Positions 51,526 to 59,403 of a DNA stretch of 64,000 bases are shown piece after piece. Numbering within the stretch: position 1 is the stretch's first letter; every line of letters begins with the position of its first letter. The DNA comes from JBOEGW01 sp050633625 (lineage in GTDB: Bacteria > Pseudomonadota > Alphaproteobacteria > Rhodobacterales > Rhodobacteraceae). Position numbers and translations under genes: made by a program. Location of the stretch: contig JBOEGW010000010.1 in assembly GCA_050633625.1 (NCBI GenBank), positions 66,130 through 130,129 of the forward strand. The letters run 5' to 3'. The notes beneath the pieces were generated by a model. That model did not search any database and was not told the origin of the DNA. It was given only the letters and a program-made list of their open reading frames with translations.

Positions 51526-52289
51526 CAGATCATGTTCATCCCGCCAGAGACCGAAATGGTCTGACCGGTGATGAAGCCTGCATCACCTGACGCGAGGAAT
51601 GCAACGATCCCGGCGTAGTCATCAGGTTCGCCCATACGTCTGAGGGGAATGCCGCGCACCATCGCGTCTTTCCACTTCATCGCTTGTTCGCCTTCGCCCA
51701 AAACAGAGGCCATCATCGGCGTGTTTGTCGGGCCGGGGCAAACGGCGTTCATGAGGATGTTGTTGCGGGCCAATTCGCGCGCGACTGATTTGGTGAAGGC
51801 GATGATACCGCCTTTACAGGCCGAGTAGACGGCCTCGGTTGAGGTGCCCACGCGCGCCGCGTCTGACGCGATATTGACAACACGGCCACCACCGCGTTCC
51901 ACCATGCCGGGCAGCACCGCTTTATGGGTGTATAGGGGGCCATTGAGGTTGATCGCGATGATCCGGTCCCACAATTCCTTGTCCGTCGCCAAGAAGGGCG
52001 CTGGCTTGTCCCAGCCCGCGTTATTGACCAACAGCCATGTCGGGCCAACCTCTGCTTCCGCCTTGCTCACGGCAGCGTTTACGGCCTCTTGATCGGATAC
52101 ATCCACGCCGTACACTTTGGCGGTGACACCGTTTTCGCGCGCCGCATTTGCTGTCTCTTCTGCGGCTTCTGGCTGCAAATCGAAGATCGCTACGTTGCAG
52201 CCCTCTGCTGCCAAACGCAGCGTAATCGCTTTCCCGATTCCTTGACCGCCGCCCGTTACAATTGCGGTTTTTCCTTTGAGATCAATCAC
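51525..52289 (-). CDS. badH: 2-hydroxycyclohexanecarboxyl-CoA dehydrogenase (BadH-like SDR)
   Basis: 254 residues, the length of BadH. TGGGQGIGKAITLRLA, LLVNNAGWDKPAPF, VVNIASDAARVGTSTEAVYSACKGG (read in two parts: SDAARVG and catalytic Tyr-x3-Lys) and CPGPTNTPM, GFITGQTISVSGG closely follow Rhodopseudomonas BadH. It oxidises the 2-hydroxy to the 2-keto ring acyl-CoA, the substrate of BadI encoded in the same operon. GTG at 52289 (after AAAGGGAGGCAAC) gives the typical N-terminus IDLKGKTAIVTG; an ATG at 52310 is the alternative. Confidence 0.85.
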   Translation of the reverse strand: MIDLKGKTAIVTGGGQGIGKAITLRLAAEGCNVAIFDLQPEAAEETANAARENGVTAKVYGVDVSDQEAVNAAVSKAEAEVGPTWLLVNNAGWDKPAPFLATDKELWDRIIAINLNGPLYTHKAVLPGMVERGGGRVVNIASDAARVGTSTEAVYSACKGGIIAFTKSVARELARNNILMNAVCPGPTNTPMMASVLGEGEQAMKWKDAMVRGIPLRRMGEPDDYAGIVAFLASGDAGFITGQTISVSGGMNMI

Positions 52290-52364
52290 GTTGCCTCCCT
52301 TTCCTGTCATGTCGCGCCCCCGGTATTGGGGGGCGAATTCGTCTGCTATCTAAATAATATGCTT

Positions 52365-52377
52365 GCGTACGGTACGC
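52365..52377. promoter_or_regulatory. Perfect inverted repeat GCGTAC-G-GTACGC in a divergent promoter region
   Basis: A 13-base inverted repeat made of two facing copies of GCGTAC, the core of the island element. It lies 75 bases upstream of badH and 42 bases upstream of the thiolase-partner gene, between the two longest operons of the right half. Confidence 0.65.
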
Positions 52378-52418
52378 TTGCAAGGTAATTTTGTCACCAA
52401 CTTGGAGGGAGGGCACTC

Positions 52419-53876
52419 ATGTCCGCAATTTGCGTGAAATCTGTATCCGCTTACCTGCCGCTGCTGCGCTTTGATCGAGCTGTTGCCCGCAAAGAGTTAC
52501 GGTGGGCCGGACTAGGAGGCAATGGGCGCGGCCATCGCGCTGTTGCGGGTTGGGACGAAGACGCTTTGACCCTTGCCGTCGAGGCGGGCAGAGTGGCGCT
52601 TTCTCAGCAAGAGGCGCAGGGTCTTGCGCCCAGCGGTCTGACCTTCGCCTCCACCTCGTCCCCTTTTATTGATCGCAGCGTTGCTGGGCTGGCCACTGCC
52701 GCTTTGGCCTTGCCTGCCGATTGTTTCACGCAGGATGTGGCGGGCAGTCGACGCGCCGCGACCTCGGCTTTGATGCGGGCTTTGCGGACTGATGGATCGA
52801 GCGCGGGGGATGCGCTGATTCTCGCCGGGGAAAAACGCTCGGCCATGGCCGGAACGGCGCAGATCATGTCCTTTGGTGATGGCGCGGGCGCTGTCTTGAC
52901 CGGGCCGGGCGAAGGGGTTGCGCGCTTGCTTGGCGCTGCCACTTTGAATGCGGATCTTTTGGACATTCAGATTTCTGCGGAGAATGGCCTGCCTTATGAG
53001 GCCGAAAACCGGTTTGTGCGCGATGAGGCGGTTGCGGGTGTTTATCTGCCGGCCATAGGCGCGGCTTTGGCGGAGGCTGGGATATCCGCAAGCGACATCG
53101 CTTTTGCCGTTGTGCCAGAGCCGGTTTCTGGCACCTACCGCGCTTTAGCCAAGCCATTGGGCCTCACGGCGCCAAACTTTTGTGAAGCGATTACCGGGGC
53201 CGCGGGCGACCTCGGCGCGGCGCTCCCTCTCTTTGGGTTCGCGCTTGCTTTGGATCGCGCCACACAGGGCGACCGGATTTTGATCGCGGGGTTTGGCAAC
53301 GGCTGTGATGCCATGATTTTTGAAGTCACCGGACCGGGCGATGGTTCGGCCACTGATGCGTTGGGGCAGGGCGCCGTGCTCTCCTCCTATAGCCGGTTTC
53401 TGAGTTTGACAGGGGCTTTACCGCTCAACTGGGGCCCTCGGGCCGAGGTCAATCAGAAGGTCTCCGCCTCAACGCTATTTCGGCACGGGCGCGATATGCA
53501 CGGGTTTATTGGTGGGCGAGATGCGGGGGGCAATGTCCAGTTTCCCAAGACCCCAATTCCGGTGCGTCCGGGGGCGGAGGGACCGGAGCCTTATGAAGAT
53601 GTGCGTCTTGCGGATGTGCCCGCTGTTGTCGCGTCCATCACTGCGGATCGTCTGAACTTTACCCCTGATCCGCCGTTCTACTTTGGCCTTGTGCAGTTTG
53701 AAAACGGGGCGCGCGTCCCGATGGAGCATTGCGATGTTGCCGACAAAACCCCTGAGGTGGGCGACAAGGTGCGGATGCGGTTTCGGATTAAGGCGATGGA
53801 TCGTCAACGCGACCAGCGCAGTTACTTTTGGAAGGCCGCGCCGGTTGCGCGTCCCGATCTTGGCGGGGAGGCATAA
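52419..53876 (+). CDS. HMG-CoA synthase-like protein fused to an OB-fold (DUF35) domain, catalytic residues missing
   Basis: 485 residues. Residues 1-~345 follow the HMG-CoA synthase/KAS III thiolase fold (SFGDGAGAVLTG, ITGAAGDLGAALPL, FGNGCDAMIFEV). Where the nucleophile Cys is expected, SRRAATSAL has Arg111; the usual catalytic His region reads VVPEPVSG (231-238) without His. Residues ~360-485 are a DUF35 rubredoxin/OB-fold domain (GRDAGGNVQFPKT, then LNFTPDPPFYFGLVQF), but the zinc-binding Cys are gone. The thiolase gene follows after two bases. It resembles a fused version of the archaeal thiolase-HMGCS-DUF35 channel and is probably a scaffold or acceptor for the thiolase. Ribosome-binding site GGAGGGAGGGC. 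Confidence 0.82.
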   Translation: MSAICVKSVSAYLPLLRFDRAVARKELRWAGLGGNGRGHRAVAGWDEDALTLAVEAGRVALSQQEAQGLAPSGLTFASTSSPFIDRSVAGLATAALALPADCFTQDVAGSRRAATSALMRALRTDGSSAGDALILAGEKRSAMAGTAQIMSFGDGAGAVLTGPGEGVARLLGAATLNADLLDIQISAENGLPYEAENRFVRDEAVAGVYLPAIGAALAEAGISASDIAFAVVPEPVSGTYRALAKPLGLTAPNFCEAITGAAGDLGAALPLFGFALALDRATQGDRILIAGFGNGCDAMIFEVTGPGDGSATDALGQGAVLSSYSRFLSLTGALPLNWGPRAEVNQKVSASTLFRHGRDMHGFIGGRDAGGNVQFPKTPIPVRPGAEGPEPYEDVRLADVPAVVASITADRLNFTPDPPFYFGLVQFENGARVPMEHCDVADKTPEVGDKVRMRFRIKAMDRQRDQRSYFWKAAPVARPDLGGEA

Positions 53877-53878
53877 AC

Positions 53879-55081
53879 ATGGCCAGCGGTATCAAAGATA
53901 AGGTCGTCATTCTGGGAATGGGGCTGAGCGAATTTGGCGAACGATGGGATATGTCCTCTGAGGATCTCATGGTCGAGGCCTTTGGGGAGGCGTTGCAAGA
54001 TGCCGGTATCGCCAAGAGCGAAATCGAGGCGGCTTGGCTTGGTTCGGCGCTTGATGACGTTAATCTTGGCAACTCAGCCATTCCTCTGGCCACGGCCTTG
54101 CGACTGGACAGTATCCCGGTGACGCGTGTTGAAAACATGTGTGCGACGGGCACCGAAGCCCTGCGCGGGGCTGTCTATGCTGTGGCGGCGGGAGCGGTGG
54201 ACGTGGCGCTGGCGCTGGGGGTGGAAAAGCTCAAGGACACAGGGTTTGGCGGATTGCCAATCAAGACAAAAGGCTCGGTGAACGATCTTTGGATGCCCTA
54301 TGGATCAGCGCCGGGCACCTTCGCCCAATTGGCGGGCGCCTATCAGGCGAAGCACGGTGTCTCCTATGATGATTTGAAGCGTGGCATGGCTCATGTGAGC
54401 TGGAAAAGTCACCAAAACGGTGCGCTGGCCCCAAAGGCGCATCTGCGCCGCGCTGTGGATATGGAGACGATCCTCAATGCGCCGATGGTGGCCGATCCGC
54501 TTGGATTATATGATTGTTGCGGCGTGTCTGATGGGGCGGCCTGCGCGATTGTGACGACCCCTGAACGCGCCATGGCGCTTGGCCGTGCCCGTGCTGATTT
54601 GGTCGCTGTGAAGGCGCTGCAAATCTGTTCGTCCCATGGCTGGGAAAACGCGTATGGCGAATGGGATGGCGCATCGGTGAAAAACACGCAAGTGGCGGCG
54701 CAACGCGCTTATGCGGAGGCCGGAATTTCCGATCCGCGCGCGGAGATCAGCCTGACGGAAGTGCATGATTGTTTTTCGATCACAGAGCTTGTGACCATGG
54801 AAGACCTTGGCTTGTCCGACGAGGGCAGGGGCGCGTTTGATTTTCTGGATGGGCGCTATGATCGGGACGGCGCAATTCCGGCGCAGGTTGATGGCGGGTT
54901 GAAGTGCTTTGGTCATCCGGTCGGCGCCAGCGGATTGCGTATGGCTTATGAGGTTCACTCGCAACTGAGTGGCCGCAGTGGCCAACGGCAACTGCGCGAT
55001 GTGAATTTTGGTCTCACCCATAATCTCGGCGGGCAACCGGCAAACTCGGTGTCCTCAGTTTCCATTTTTGGCCGTCTATAA
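53879..55081 (+). CDS. SCP2-type thiolase
   Basis: 400 residues. Nucleophile Cys88 in VENMCATGTEALRGA, HDCFSITELVTMEDLG with the first His, and GLKCFGHPVGASGLRMAYEV with the second catalytic Cys/His region. This set is the SCP2/SCPx-type thiolase rather than the FadA type. It should cleave 3-ketoacyl-CoA, including branched 2-methyl-3-keto substrates, to shorten the chain. The start at 53879 is two bases after the stop of the HMGCS/OB-fold gene, so the pair probably forms a complex. Confidence 0.9.
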   Translation: MASGIKDKVVILGMGLSEFGERWDMSSEDLMVEAFGEALQDAGIAKSEIEAAWLGSALDDVNLGNSAIPLATALRLDSIPVTRVENMCATGTEALRGAVYAVAAGAVDVALALGVEKLKDTGFGGLPIKTKGSVNDLWMPYGSAPGTFAQLAGAYQAKHGVSYDDLKRGMAHVSWKSHQNGALAPKAHLRRAVDMETILNAPMVADPLGLYDCCGVSDGAACAIVTTPERAMALGRARADLVAVKALQICSSHGWENAYGEWDGASVKNTQVAAQRAYAEAGISDPRAEISLTEVHDCFSITELVTMEDLGLSDEGRGAFDFLDGRYDRDGAIPAQVDGGLKCFGHPVGASGLRMAYEVHSQLSGRSGQRQLRDVNFGLTHNLGGQPANSVSSVSIFGRL

Positions 55082-55093
55082 AAGGAGCGCGAC

Positions 55094-55546
55094 ATGGCAG
55101 GACTTTGGTTCGAAGAATTCAAGGTGGGCGATATTTTGGAACATGAAATGCGCCGGACCGTGACCGAAACCGACAGCATCATGTTCACGACAATGACCAT
55201 GAACCCGGCGGCGATCCATTTGGATTATGACTATTGCGAAGGCACCGAGTTTGGCAAACCGCTGGTCAACTCGATCTTCACGCTCGGTCTCGTGATTGGC
55301 CTGTCCGTGGGCGACACCACGCTTGGCACCACGGTTGGTAATCTTGGTTTTCAGGAGACCCGTTTTCCTGCGCCGGTGTTTTATGGCGACACGCTCCGGG
55401 CCACCACCGAGGTTGCGCAGACCCGTGAAAGCAAGTCGCGCCCGACTCAAGGCATTGTGACCCTGATCCACCGTGGGATTAACCAGCGCGACGAGGTGGT
55501 GTGCGAATGTCACCGTCTTGCTTTGATGATGAAGAAGCCGACATGA
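55094..55546 (+). CDS. MaoC-like (R)-enoyl-CoA hydratase, single hotdog
   Basis: 150 residues. WFEEFKVGDILEHEMRRTVTETDSIMFT and NPAAIHLDYDYCEGTEFGKPLVNS carry the hydratase Asn/His-x-Asp catalytic pattern of MaoC-domain proteins. Such proteins act as dimers to hydrate enoyl-CoAs, including mesaconyl- and itaconyl-CoA-type branched dicarboxyl esters. Its last four bases overlap the CitE-like lyase gene, suggesting that it makes that enzyme's hydroxyacyl-CoA substrate. Ribosome-binding site AAAGGAGCGCGAC. Confidence 0.87.
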   Translation: MAGLWFEEFKVGDILEHEMRRTVTETDSIMFTTMTMNPAAIHLDYDYCEGTEFGKPLVNSIFTLGLVIGLSVGDTTLGTTVGNLGFQETRFPAPVFYGDTLRATTEVAQTRESKSRPTQGIVTLIHRGINQRDEVVCECHRLALMMKKPT

Positions 55547-56418
55547 GACTGACATCGCTTTTGTTTGTCCCGGCGGATTCGGAAAAGAAATTCAACAAGG
55601 CGCAAGATCTTGGGGCCGATGGGCTGATCCTTGATCTGGAGGACAGTGTCGCGCCTCAGCATAAGGCCAGCGCGCGCGCCGGATTGACAGGTTGGATCGA
55701 GGGGGCCGCGCAAGACGCTGACAGGAGCTGGGATTTTTGGGTGCGGGTCAATCCGCTCGACACGGGGCTGACGGCGGATGATTTGGCTGCGATTGTGCGC
55801 CCCGGGTTGACTGGCATTATGTTGCCCAAGGCCAACGGCGGGCAGGACGTGGCGACTCTTTCGGACATGATCGACCGGCTGGAGGCTGCTGCTGGCATGC
55901 CTTTGGGCAGTGTCAAAATCATCGTGGTTGCCACCGAGACAGCTGCCGCAATGTTCAACCTTGGCTCCTACGCTCCGGCCCATCCGCGCCTTGCTGCGCT
56001 GACATGGGGGGCGGAAGATTTGGGCGCTGTTGTTGGCTCCACCGCCAACAAAGAGCCGGATGGCAGCTGGACTCAGCCCTTTCAATTGGCCCGCTCGCTC
56101 TGCTTGTTTGCGGCTGCGAATGCCGGGGTCACGGCGCTTGATACGCTTTATGCGGATTTTCGCGATGAAGACGGGCTAAAGGCGTCCTGCGCGCAATCGC
56201 GCCGGGATGGGTTTTTGGGCCGTCTTGCTATTCATCCGGCGCAGGTGGCCGGGATCAATGCCGCCTTTGCCCCCACGCAAGAAGACCTCGACTTGGCGCG
56301 CAAGATCGTTGCGGCCTTTGAGGAAAATCCAGACCTCGGCACCATCGGTATTGATGGAAAAATGTATGACATCCCGCATCTGAAAGGCGCGCGTCGCACG
56401 CTCGCCTCAATGCGCTGA
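55543..56418 (+). CDS. CitE-like CoA ester lyase (HpcH/HpaI family)
   Basis: 291 residues, TIM barrel. LLFVPADSEKKFNKAQDLGADGLILDLEDSVAP, split here as the N-terminal Arg/Asp-containing strand and the Glu-Asp metal ligands in LILDLEDSVA; VRVNPLDTG; IMLPKANGGQDV; ALTWGAEDLGAVVG supplies further ligands. The family includes citramalyl-CoA, malyl-CoA and beta-methylmalyl-CoA lyases, which split hydroxyacyl-CoAs by retro-Claisen cleavage. With the coupled MaoC hydratase it forms a hydratase-lyase pair. Start 55543 shares ATGA with the MaoC stop; an upstream in-frame start at 55501 is rejected. Confidence 0.88.
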   Translation: MRLTSLLFVPADSEKKFNKAQDLGADGLILDLEDSVAPQHKASARAGLTGWIEGAAQDADRSWDFWVRVNPLDTGLTADDLAAIVRPGLTGIMLPKANGGQDVATLSDMIDRLEAAAGMPLGSVKIIVVATETAAAMFNLGSYAPAHPRLAALTWGAEDLGAVVGSTANKEPDGSWTQPFQLARSLCLFAAANAGVTALDTLYADFRDEDGLKASCAQSRRDGFLGRLAIHPAQVAGINAAFAPTQEDLDLARKIVAAFEENPDLGTIGIDGKMYDIPHLKGARRTLASMR

Positions 56419-56445
56419 ACCCAAACGAGAGAGCAAGGAGTAACC

Positions 56446-57624
56446 ATGCAGTATTCATCCGCAGAGGAACGTGACGAAATGCTCGCCTCAATCCGCGAAG
56501 GCGTGCGCGGTGTTGTGACAAAATTCGATGACGACTATTGGCTCGAACGCGATGATGATGGGGAATTCCCGCATGCGTTTCATAAGGCCATGGCGGAGGC
56601 TGGCTGGCTCGGCATTACCATGCCCGAGGAATATGGCGGCTCTGGTCTTGGTGTGTCTGAGGCGGCTGTGATGATGCATGAAGTCGCGCGCTATGGCGGT
56701 GGCATGGCGGCGGCTTCAACGGTGCATATCAACCTGTTTGGTCCGCACCCTGTTATTGTTTTTGGCAGTCATGAGCAAAAATCTGAGTGGATTCCCCGGC
56801 TTGTGTCGGGTGAGGACAAGGTGGCGTTTGGCTTTACGGAGCCTGATGCCGGTCTCAACACCACGCGGATCAAGACGTTTGCCGAAAAGGTGCCCGGCGG
56901 CTACCGGGTGAACGGGCAAAAAGTCTGGACCTCGACCGGGCAAGTCGCGTCCAAGATCATGCTTTTGACCCGGACGACGAAATTCGAAGACTGCAAGAAA
57001 CCGACGGACGGGATTACAATTTTCTACACCGATTTGGACCGCAGCAAGATTGAAGTTCAGCGCATCCCGAAAATGGGGCGTAAGGCGGTGGACAGTAATG
57101 CGATCTTTATTGAAGACCTGTTTATCCCTGACGAGCACATGATTGGCGAGGAGGGCAAAGGCTTCTCTTACATTTTGCACTCGCTGAACCCTGAGCGCGT
57201 TTTGGTGGGCACGGAGGCGGTTGCGATTGGCCGCGATGCTTTGGCGCGTGCGGCGAAATATGCCAAGGAGCGCGTGGTGTTTGATCGGCCAATTGGCCAG
57301 AACCAAGGCATTCAGCACCCGCTTGCGGAAAAGTGGATGTATCTGGAAAGTGCCGGGTTGATGCTTGAGCGGGCGGCGCAGCTTTATGACGCCGGGAAAC
57401 CGTGCGGCGCGGAGGCCAATGCTGGCAAATTTCTGGGCGCGCGGGCGGGCTATGAGGCGGCGCTTCAATCGGTGCTGACGCATGGGGGCTTTGGCTACGC
57501 CAAGGAATATCACGTTGAGCGCCTTTTGCGCGAAGTCACAGTGACCCGTATCGCGCCGGTCACCGAACAACTCATTCAATCGTTCATCGCCGAAAAGGTG
57601 CTGGACTTGCCAAAATCTTATTAA
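56446..57624 (+). CDS. Acyl-CoA dehydrogenase
   Basis: 392 residues. GFTEPDAGLNTTRIKT (Asn replacing the usual Ser-Asp), VNGQKVWTSTGQVASK, FDRPIGQNQGIQHPLAEKW, HGGFGYAKEYHVERLLREV and IAPVTEQLIQSFIAEKVL with Glu at the catalytic position. The IAPVTEQL ending marks a subgroup often found in catabolic islands with MaoC and MFE-2-type genes. FAD-dependent, ETF-linked. Part of the operon 52419-59401. Confidence 0.9.
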   Translation: MQYSSAEERDEMLASIREGVRGVVTKFDDDYWLERDDDGEFPHAFHKAMAEAGWLGITMPEEYGGSGLGVSEAAVMMHEVARYGGGMAAASTVHINLFGPHPVIVFGSHEQKSEWIPRLVSGEDKVAFGFTEPDAGLNTTRIKTFAEKVPGGYRVNGQKVWTSTGQVASKIMLLTRTTKFEDCKKPTDGITIFYTDLDRSKIEVQRIPKMGRKAVDSNAIFIEDLFIPDEHMIGEEGKGFSYILHSLNPERVLVGTEAVAIGRDALARAAKYAKERVVFDRPIGQNQGIQHPLAEKWMYLESAGLMLERAAQLYDAGKPCGAEANAGKFLGARAGYEAALQSVLTHGGFGYAKEYHVERLLREVTVTRIAPVTEQLIQSFIAEKVLDLPKSY

Positions 57625-57635
57625 GGGAGAGCGTC

Positions 57636-58550
57636 ATGGGGATCATGGAAGGGAAAGTCGTTCTGGTGACCGGGGCCGGGCGCGGCGTTGGTCGTGGTGT
57701 TGCGCTTGAGATGGCGCGCGAAGGCGCGAAAGTTGTGGTGAATGACTTGGGTGTTTCGCTTTTTGGCGAGGCAACCGATGAAGCCTCCCCTGCCGAACAG
57801 GTGGTCGCGGAGATCCGCGCGATGGGCGGTGAGGCTGTGGCCAATGGCGACAGCGTGGCCGATTGGGACGGGGCGCAGCGCATGGTGGAAACCGCGCTCG
57901 ACACCTTTGGTCGCATCGACGCTGTGGTGAACAATGCTGGCAATCTGCGCGATGTCTTGTTTCATAAAATGACAGAAGAAGATTTCGATGCTGTGATTGG
58001 CGTGCACCTGAAAGGCAGCTTTAACGTCTCGCGCGCCGCCGCGCCGCATTTCAAAACCCAAGCCTCCGGTGCTTTTGTGCACATGGCCTCCACCTCCGGC
58101 CTTATCGGCAATATGGGGCAAGTCAATTATGGCGCGGCTAAGCTTGGTATGGTTGCCATGTCCAAATGCATTGCCATTGATATGGAGCGTTTTAACGTGC
58201 GTTCCAATGCTGTGGCACCGTTCGCTTGGACGCGCATGGTCAGCTCGATTCCCGATCAGACACCGGAGCAGAAAAAGCGTGTGGAGGGGCTGAAAAAGCT
58301 CGTCCCCGAAAAGGTCGCGGCGCTCACTGTGGCGCTGTGCTCGGATCAGGCTGCGCATGTCACGGGGCAGGTATTTGGCTCGCGGAACAACGAGATTTAT
58401 CTGTTTTCCCAACCCCGCCCATTGCGCACCGCGCATACGAGCGACGGCTGGACGCCGGAGGCGATTTGTGAGCGTGTGTTCCCGCAGTTCGAGAATGATT
58501 TCTACCCGCTGCATAAATCCGGCGATGTCTTTACATGGGATCCGGTCTAA
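57636..58550 (+). CDS. MFE-2-type hydroxyacyl-CoA dehydrogenase (HSD17B4-like SDR)
   Basis: 304 residues, longer than a simple SDR because of a C-terminal extension. VLVTGAGRGVGRGVALEMAREGAKVVVNDLG is the MFE-2 N-terminus (two parts: TGAGRGVG and VVVNDLG). VVNNAGNLRDVLFHKMTEEDFDAVIGVHLKG, catalytic NYGAAKLGMVAMSK, and the VRSNAVAPFAWTRM segment match the (R)-specific dehydrogenase of peroxisomal MFE-2/HSD17B4. It oxidises (3R)-hydroxyacyl-CoA to 3-ketoacyl-CoA. Its stop overlaps the start of the double-hotdog MaoC hydratase (TAATG), the second MFE-2 activity. Confidence 0.88.
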   Translation: MGIMEGKVVLVTGAGRGVGRGVALEMAREGAKVVVNDLGVSLFGEATDEASPAEQVVAEIRAMGGEAVANGDSVADWDGAQRMVETALDTFGRIDAVVNNAGNLRDVLFHKMTEEDFDAVIGVHLKGSFNVSRAAAPHFKTQASGAFVHMASTSGLIGNMGQVNYGAAKLGMVAMSKCIAIDMERFNVRSNAVAPFAWTRMVSSIPDQTPEQKKRVEGLKKLVPEKVAALTVALCSDQAAHVTGQVFGSRNNEIYLFSQPRPLRTAHTSDGWTPEAICERVFPQFENDFYPLHKSGDVFTWDPV

Positions 58551-59401
58551 TGGCGTTTGATCCACAGCGGTTGTTGGACTGGGATTTTGGCACGCAGCGC
58601 CACAGCTATGATGCGCGCGATGCCATCGTTTATGCGCTTGGTGTGGGCTTGCCGTTTGCGCCGGGCGAGAGCGATGATCTGAGTTTCCTGCTCGAAGATC
58701 GTCTGACGGTGTTGCCTGCCTATGCGGTGACACTGGCAACGCCGGGCATGTGGCCCAAAGAACCGGCGCTTGAGATTGTCTGGGAAAAGGTGCTTCACAT
58801 GGCGCATGCCGTGACCTTCCACCAGCCGTTGCCGGCGCAGGCTGAGGTTGTCAGCCGGGCGCGTGTGACGGAGATTTTTGATCGTGGCGCAGATAAAGGC
58901 GCTGTGTGTTATCTCGAACGTGACGTGAGCGATGCACAGAACGGCACGCTCTATTCCACCATCTTGCAAACCGTTGCCCTGCGCGGCGAAGGGGGGTTTG
59001 GCGGTGACCCGTTGCCGCGCACAGCCCGGCCCATGATGCCAGAGCGCGCGCCTGATCATCGCGAACAAATTGCGACCTCAGAGCGCGCTGCGCTGATCTA
59101 TCGTTTGTCCGGGGATTTGAACCCTCTACATGCCGATTATGATGCGGCGCGCCGAGGTGGGTTTGATCGGCCCATTCTGCACGGTCTTGCCTCATATGGC
59201 ACAGCTTGCGCCGTGATTTTGCGCGCCTTTTGCGACAATGATCCCACACGGCTCAAGACCCTGAATTTGCGTTTTGCCGGTGTGGTTATGCCGGGCGATG
59301 TGCTGGAGTTTCACTGTTGGAACGAAGGGGGGCGCGTGCTGTTTGAGGGGCGCGTTGGCGCGCGTGTGGTCATTGATCAAGGGGTTGCTGATCTGGCCTG
59401 A
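58550..59401 (+). CDS. Double-hotdog MaoC enoyl-CoA hydratase 2 (MFE-2-type)
   Basis: 283 residues, two hotdog repeats as in eukaryotic hydratase 2. The N-terminal half (YALGVGLPFAPGESDDLSFLLED) is non-catalytic; the C-terminal half carries the hydratase 2 motif YRLSGDLNPLHADYDAARRGGFDRPILHG (seen as GDLNPLHAD with Asp/Asn/His and PILHG). It hydrates trans-2-enoyl-CoA to (3R)-hydroxyacyl-CoA for the SDR just upstream. The start at 58550 overlaps the SDR stop by one base; a longer in-frame start at 58535 lies inside the SDR. Confidence 0.9.
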   Translation: MAFDPQRLLDWDFGTQRHSYDARDAIVYALGVGLPFAPGESDDLSFLLEDRLTVLPAYAVTLATPGMWPKEPALEIVWEKVLHMAHAVTFHQPLPAQAEVVSRARVTEIFDRGADKGAVCYLERDVSDAQNGTLYSTILQTVALRGEGGFGGDPLPRTARPMMPERAPDHREQIATSERAALIYRLSGDLNPLHADYDAARRGGFDRPILHGLASYGTACAVILRAFCDNDPTRLKTLNLRFAGVVMPGDVLEFHCWNEGGRVLFEGRVGARVVIDQGVADLA

Positions 59402-59403
59402 CG

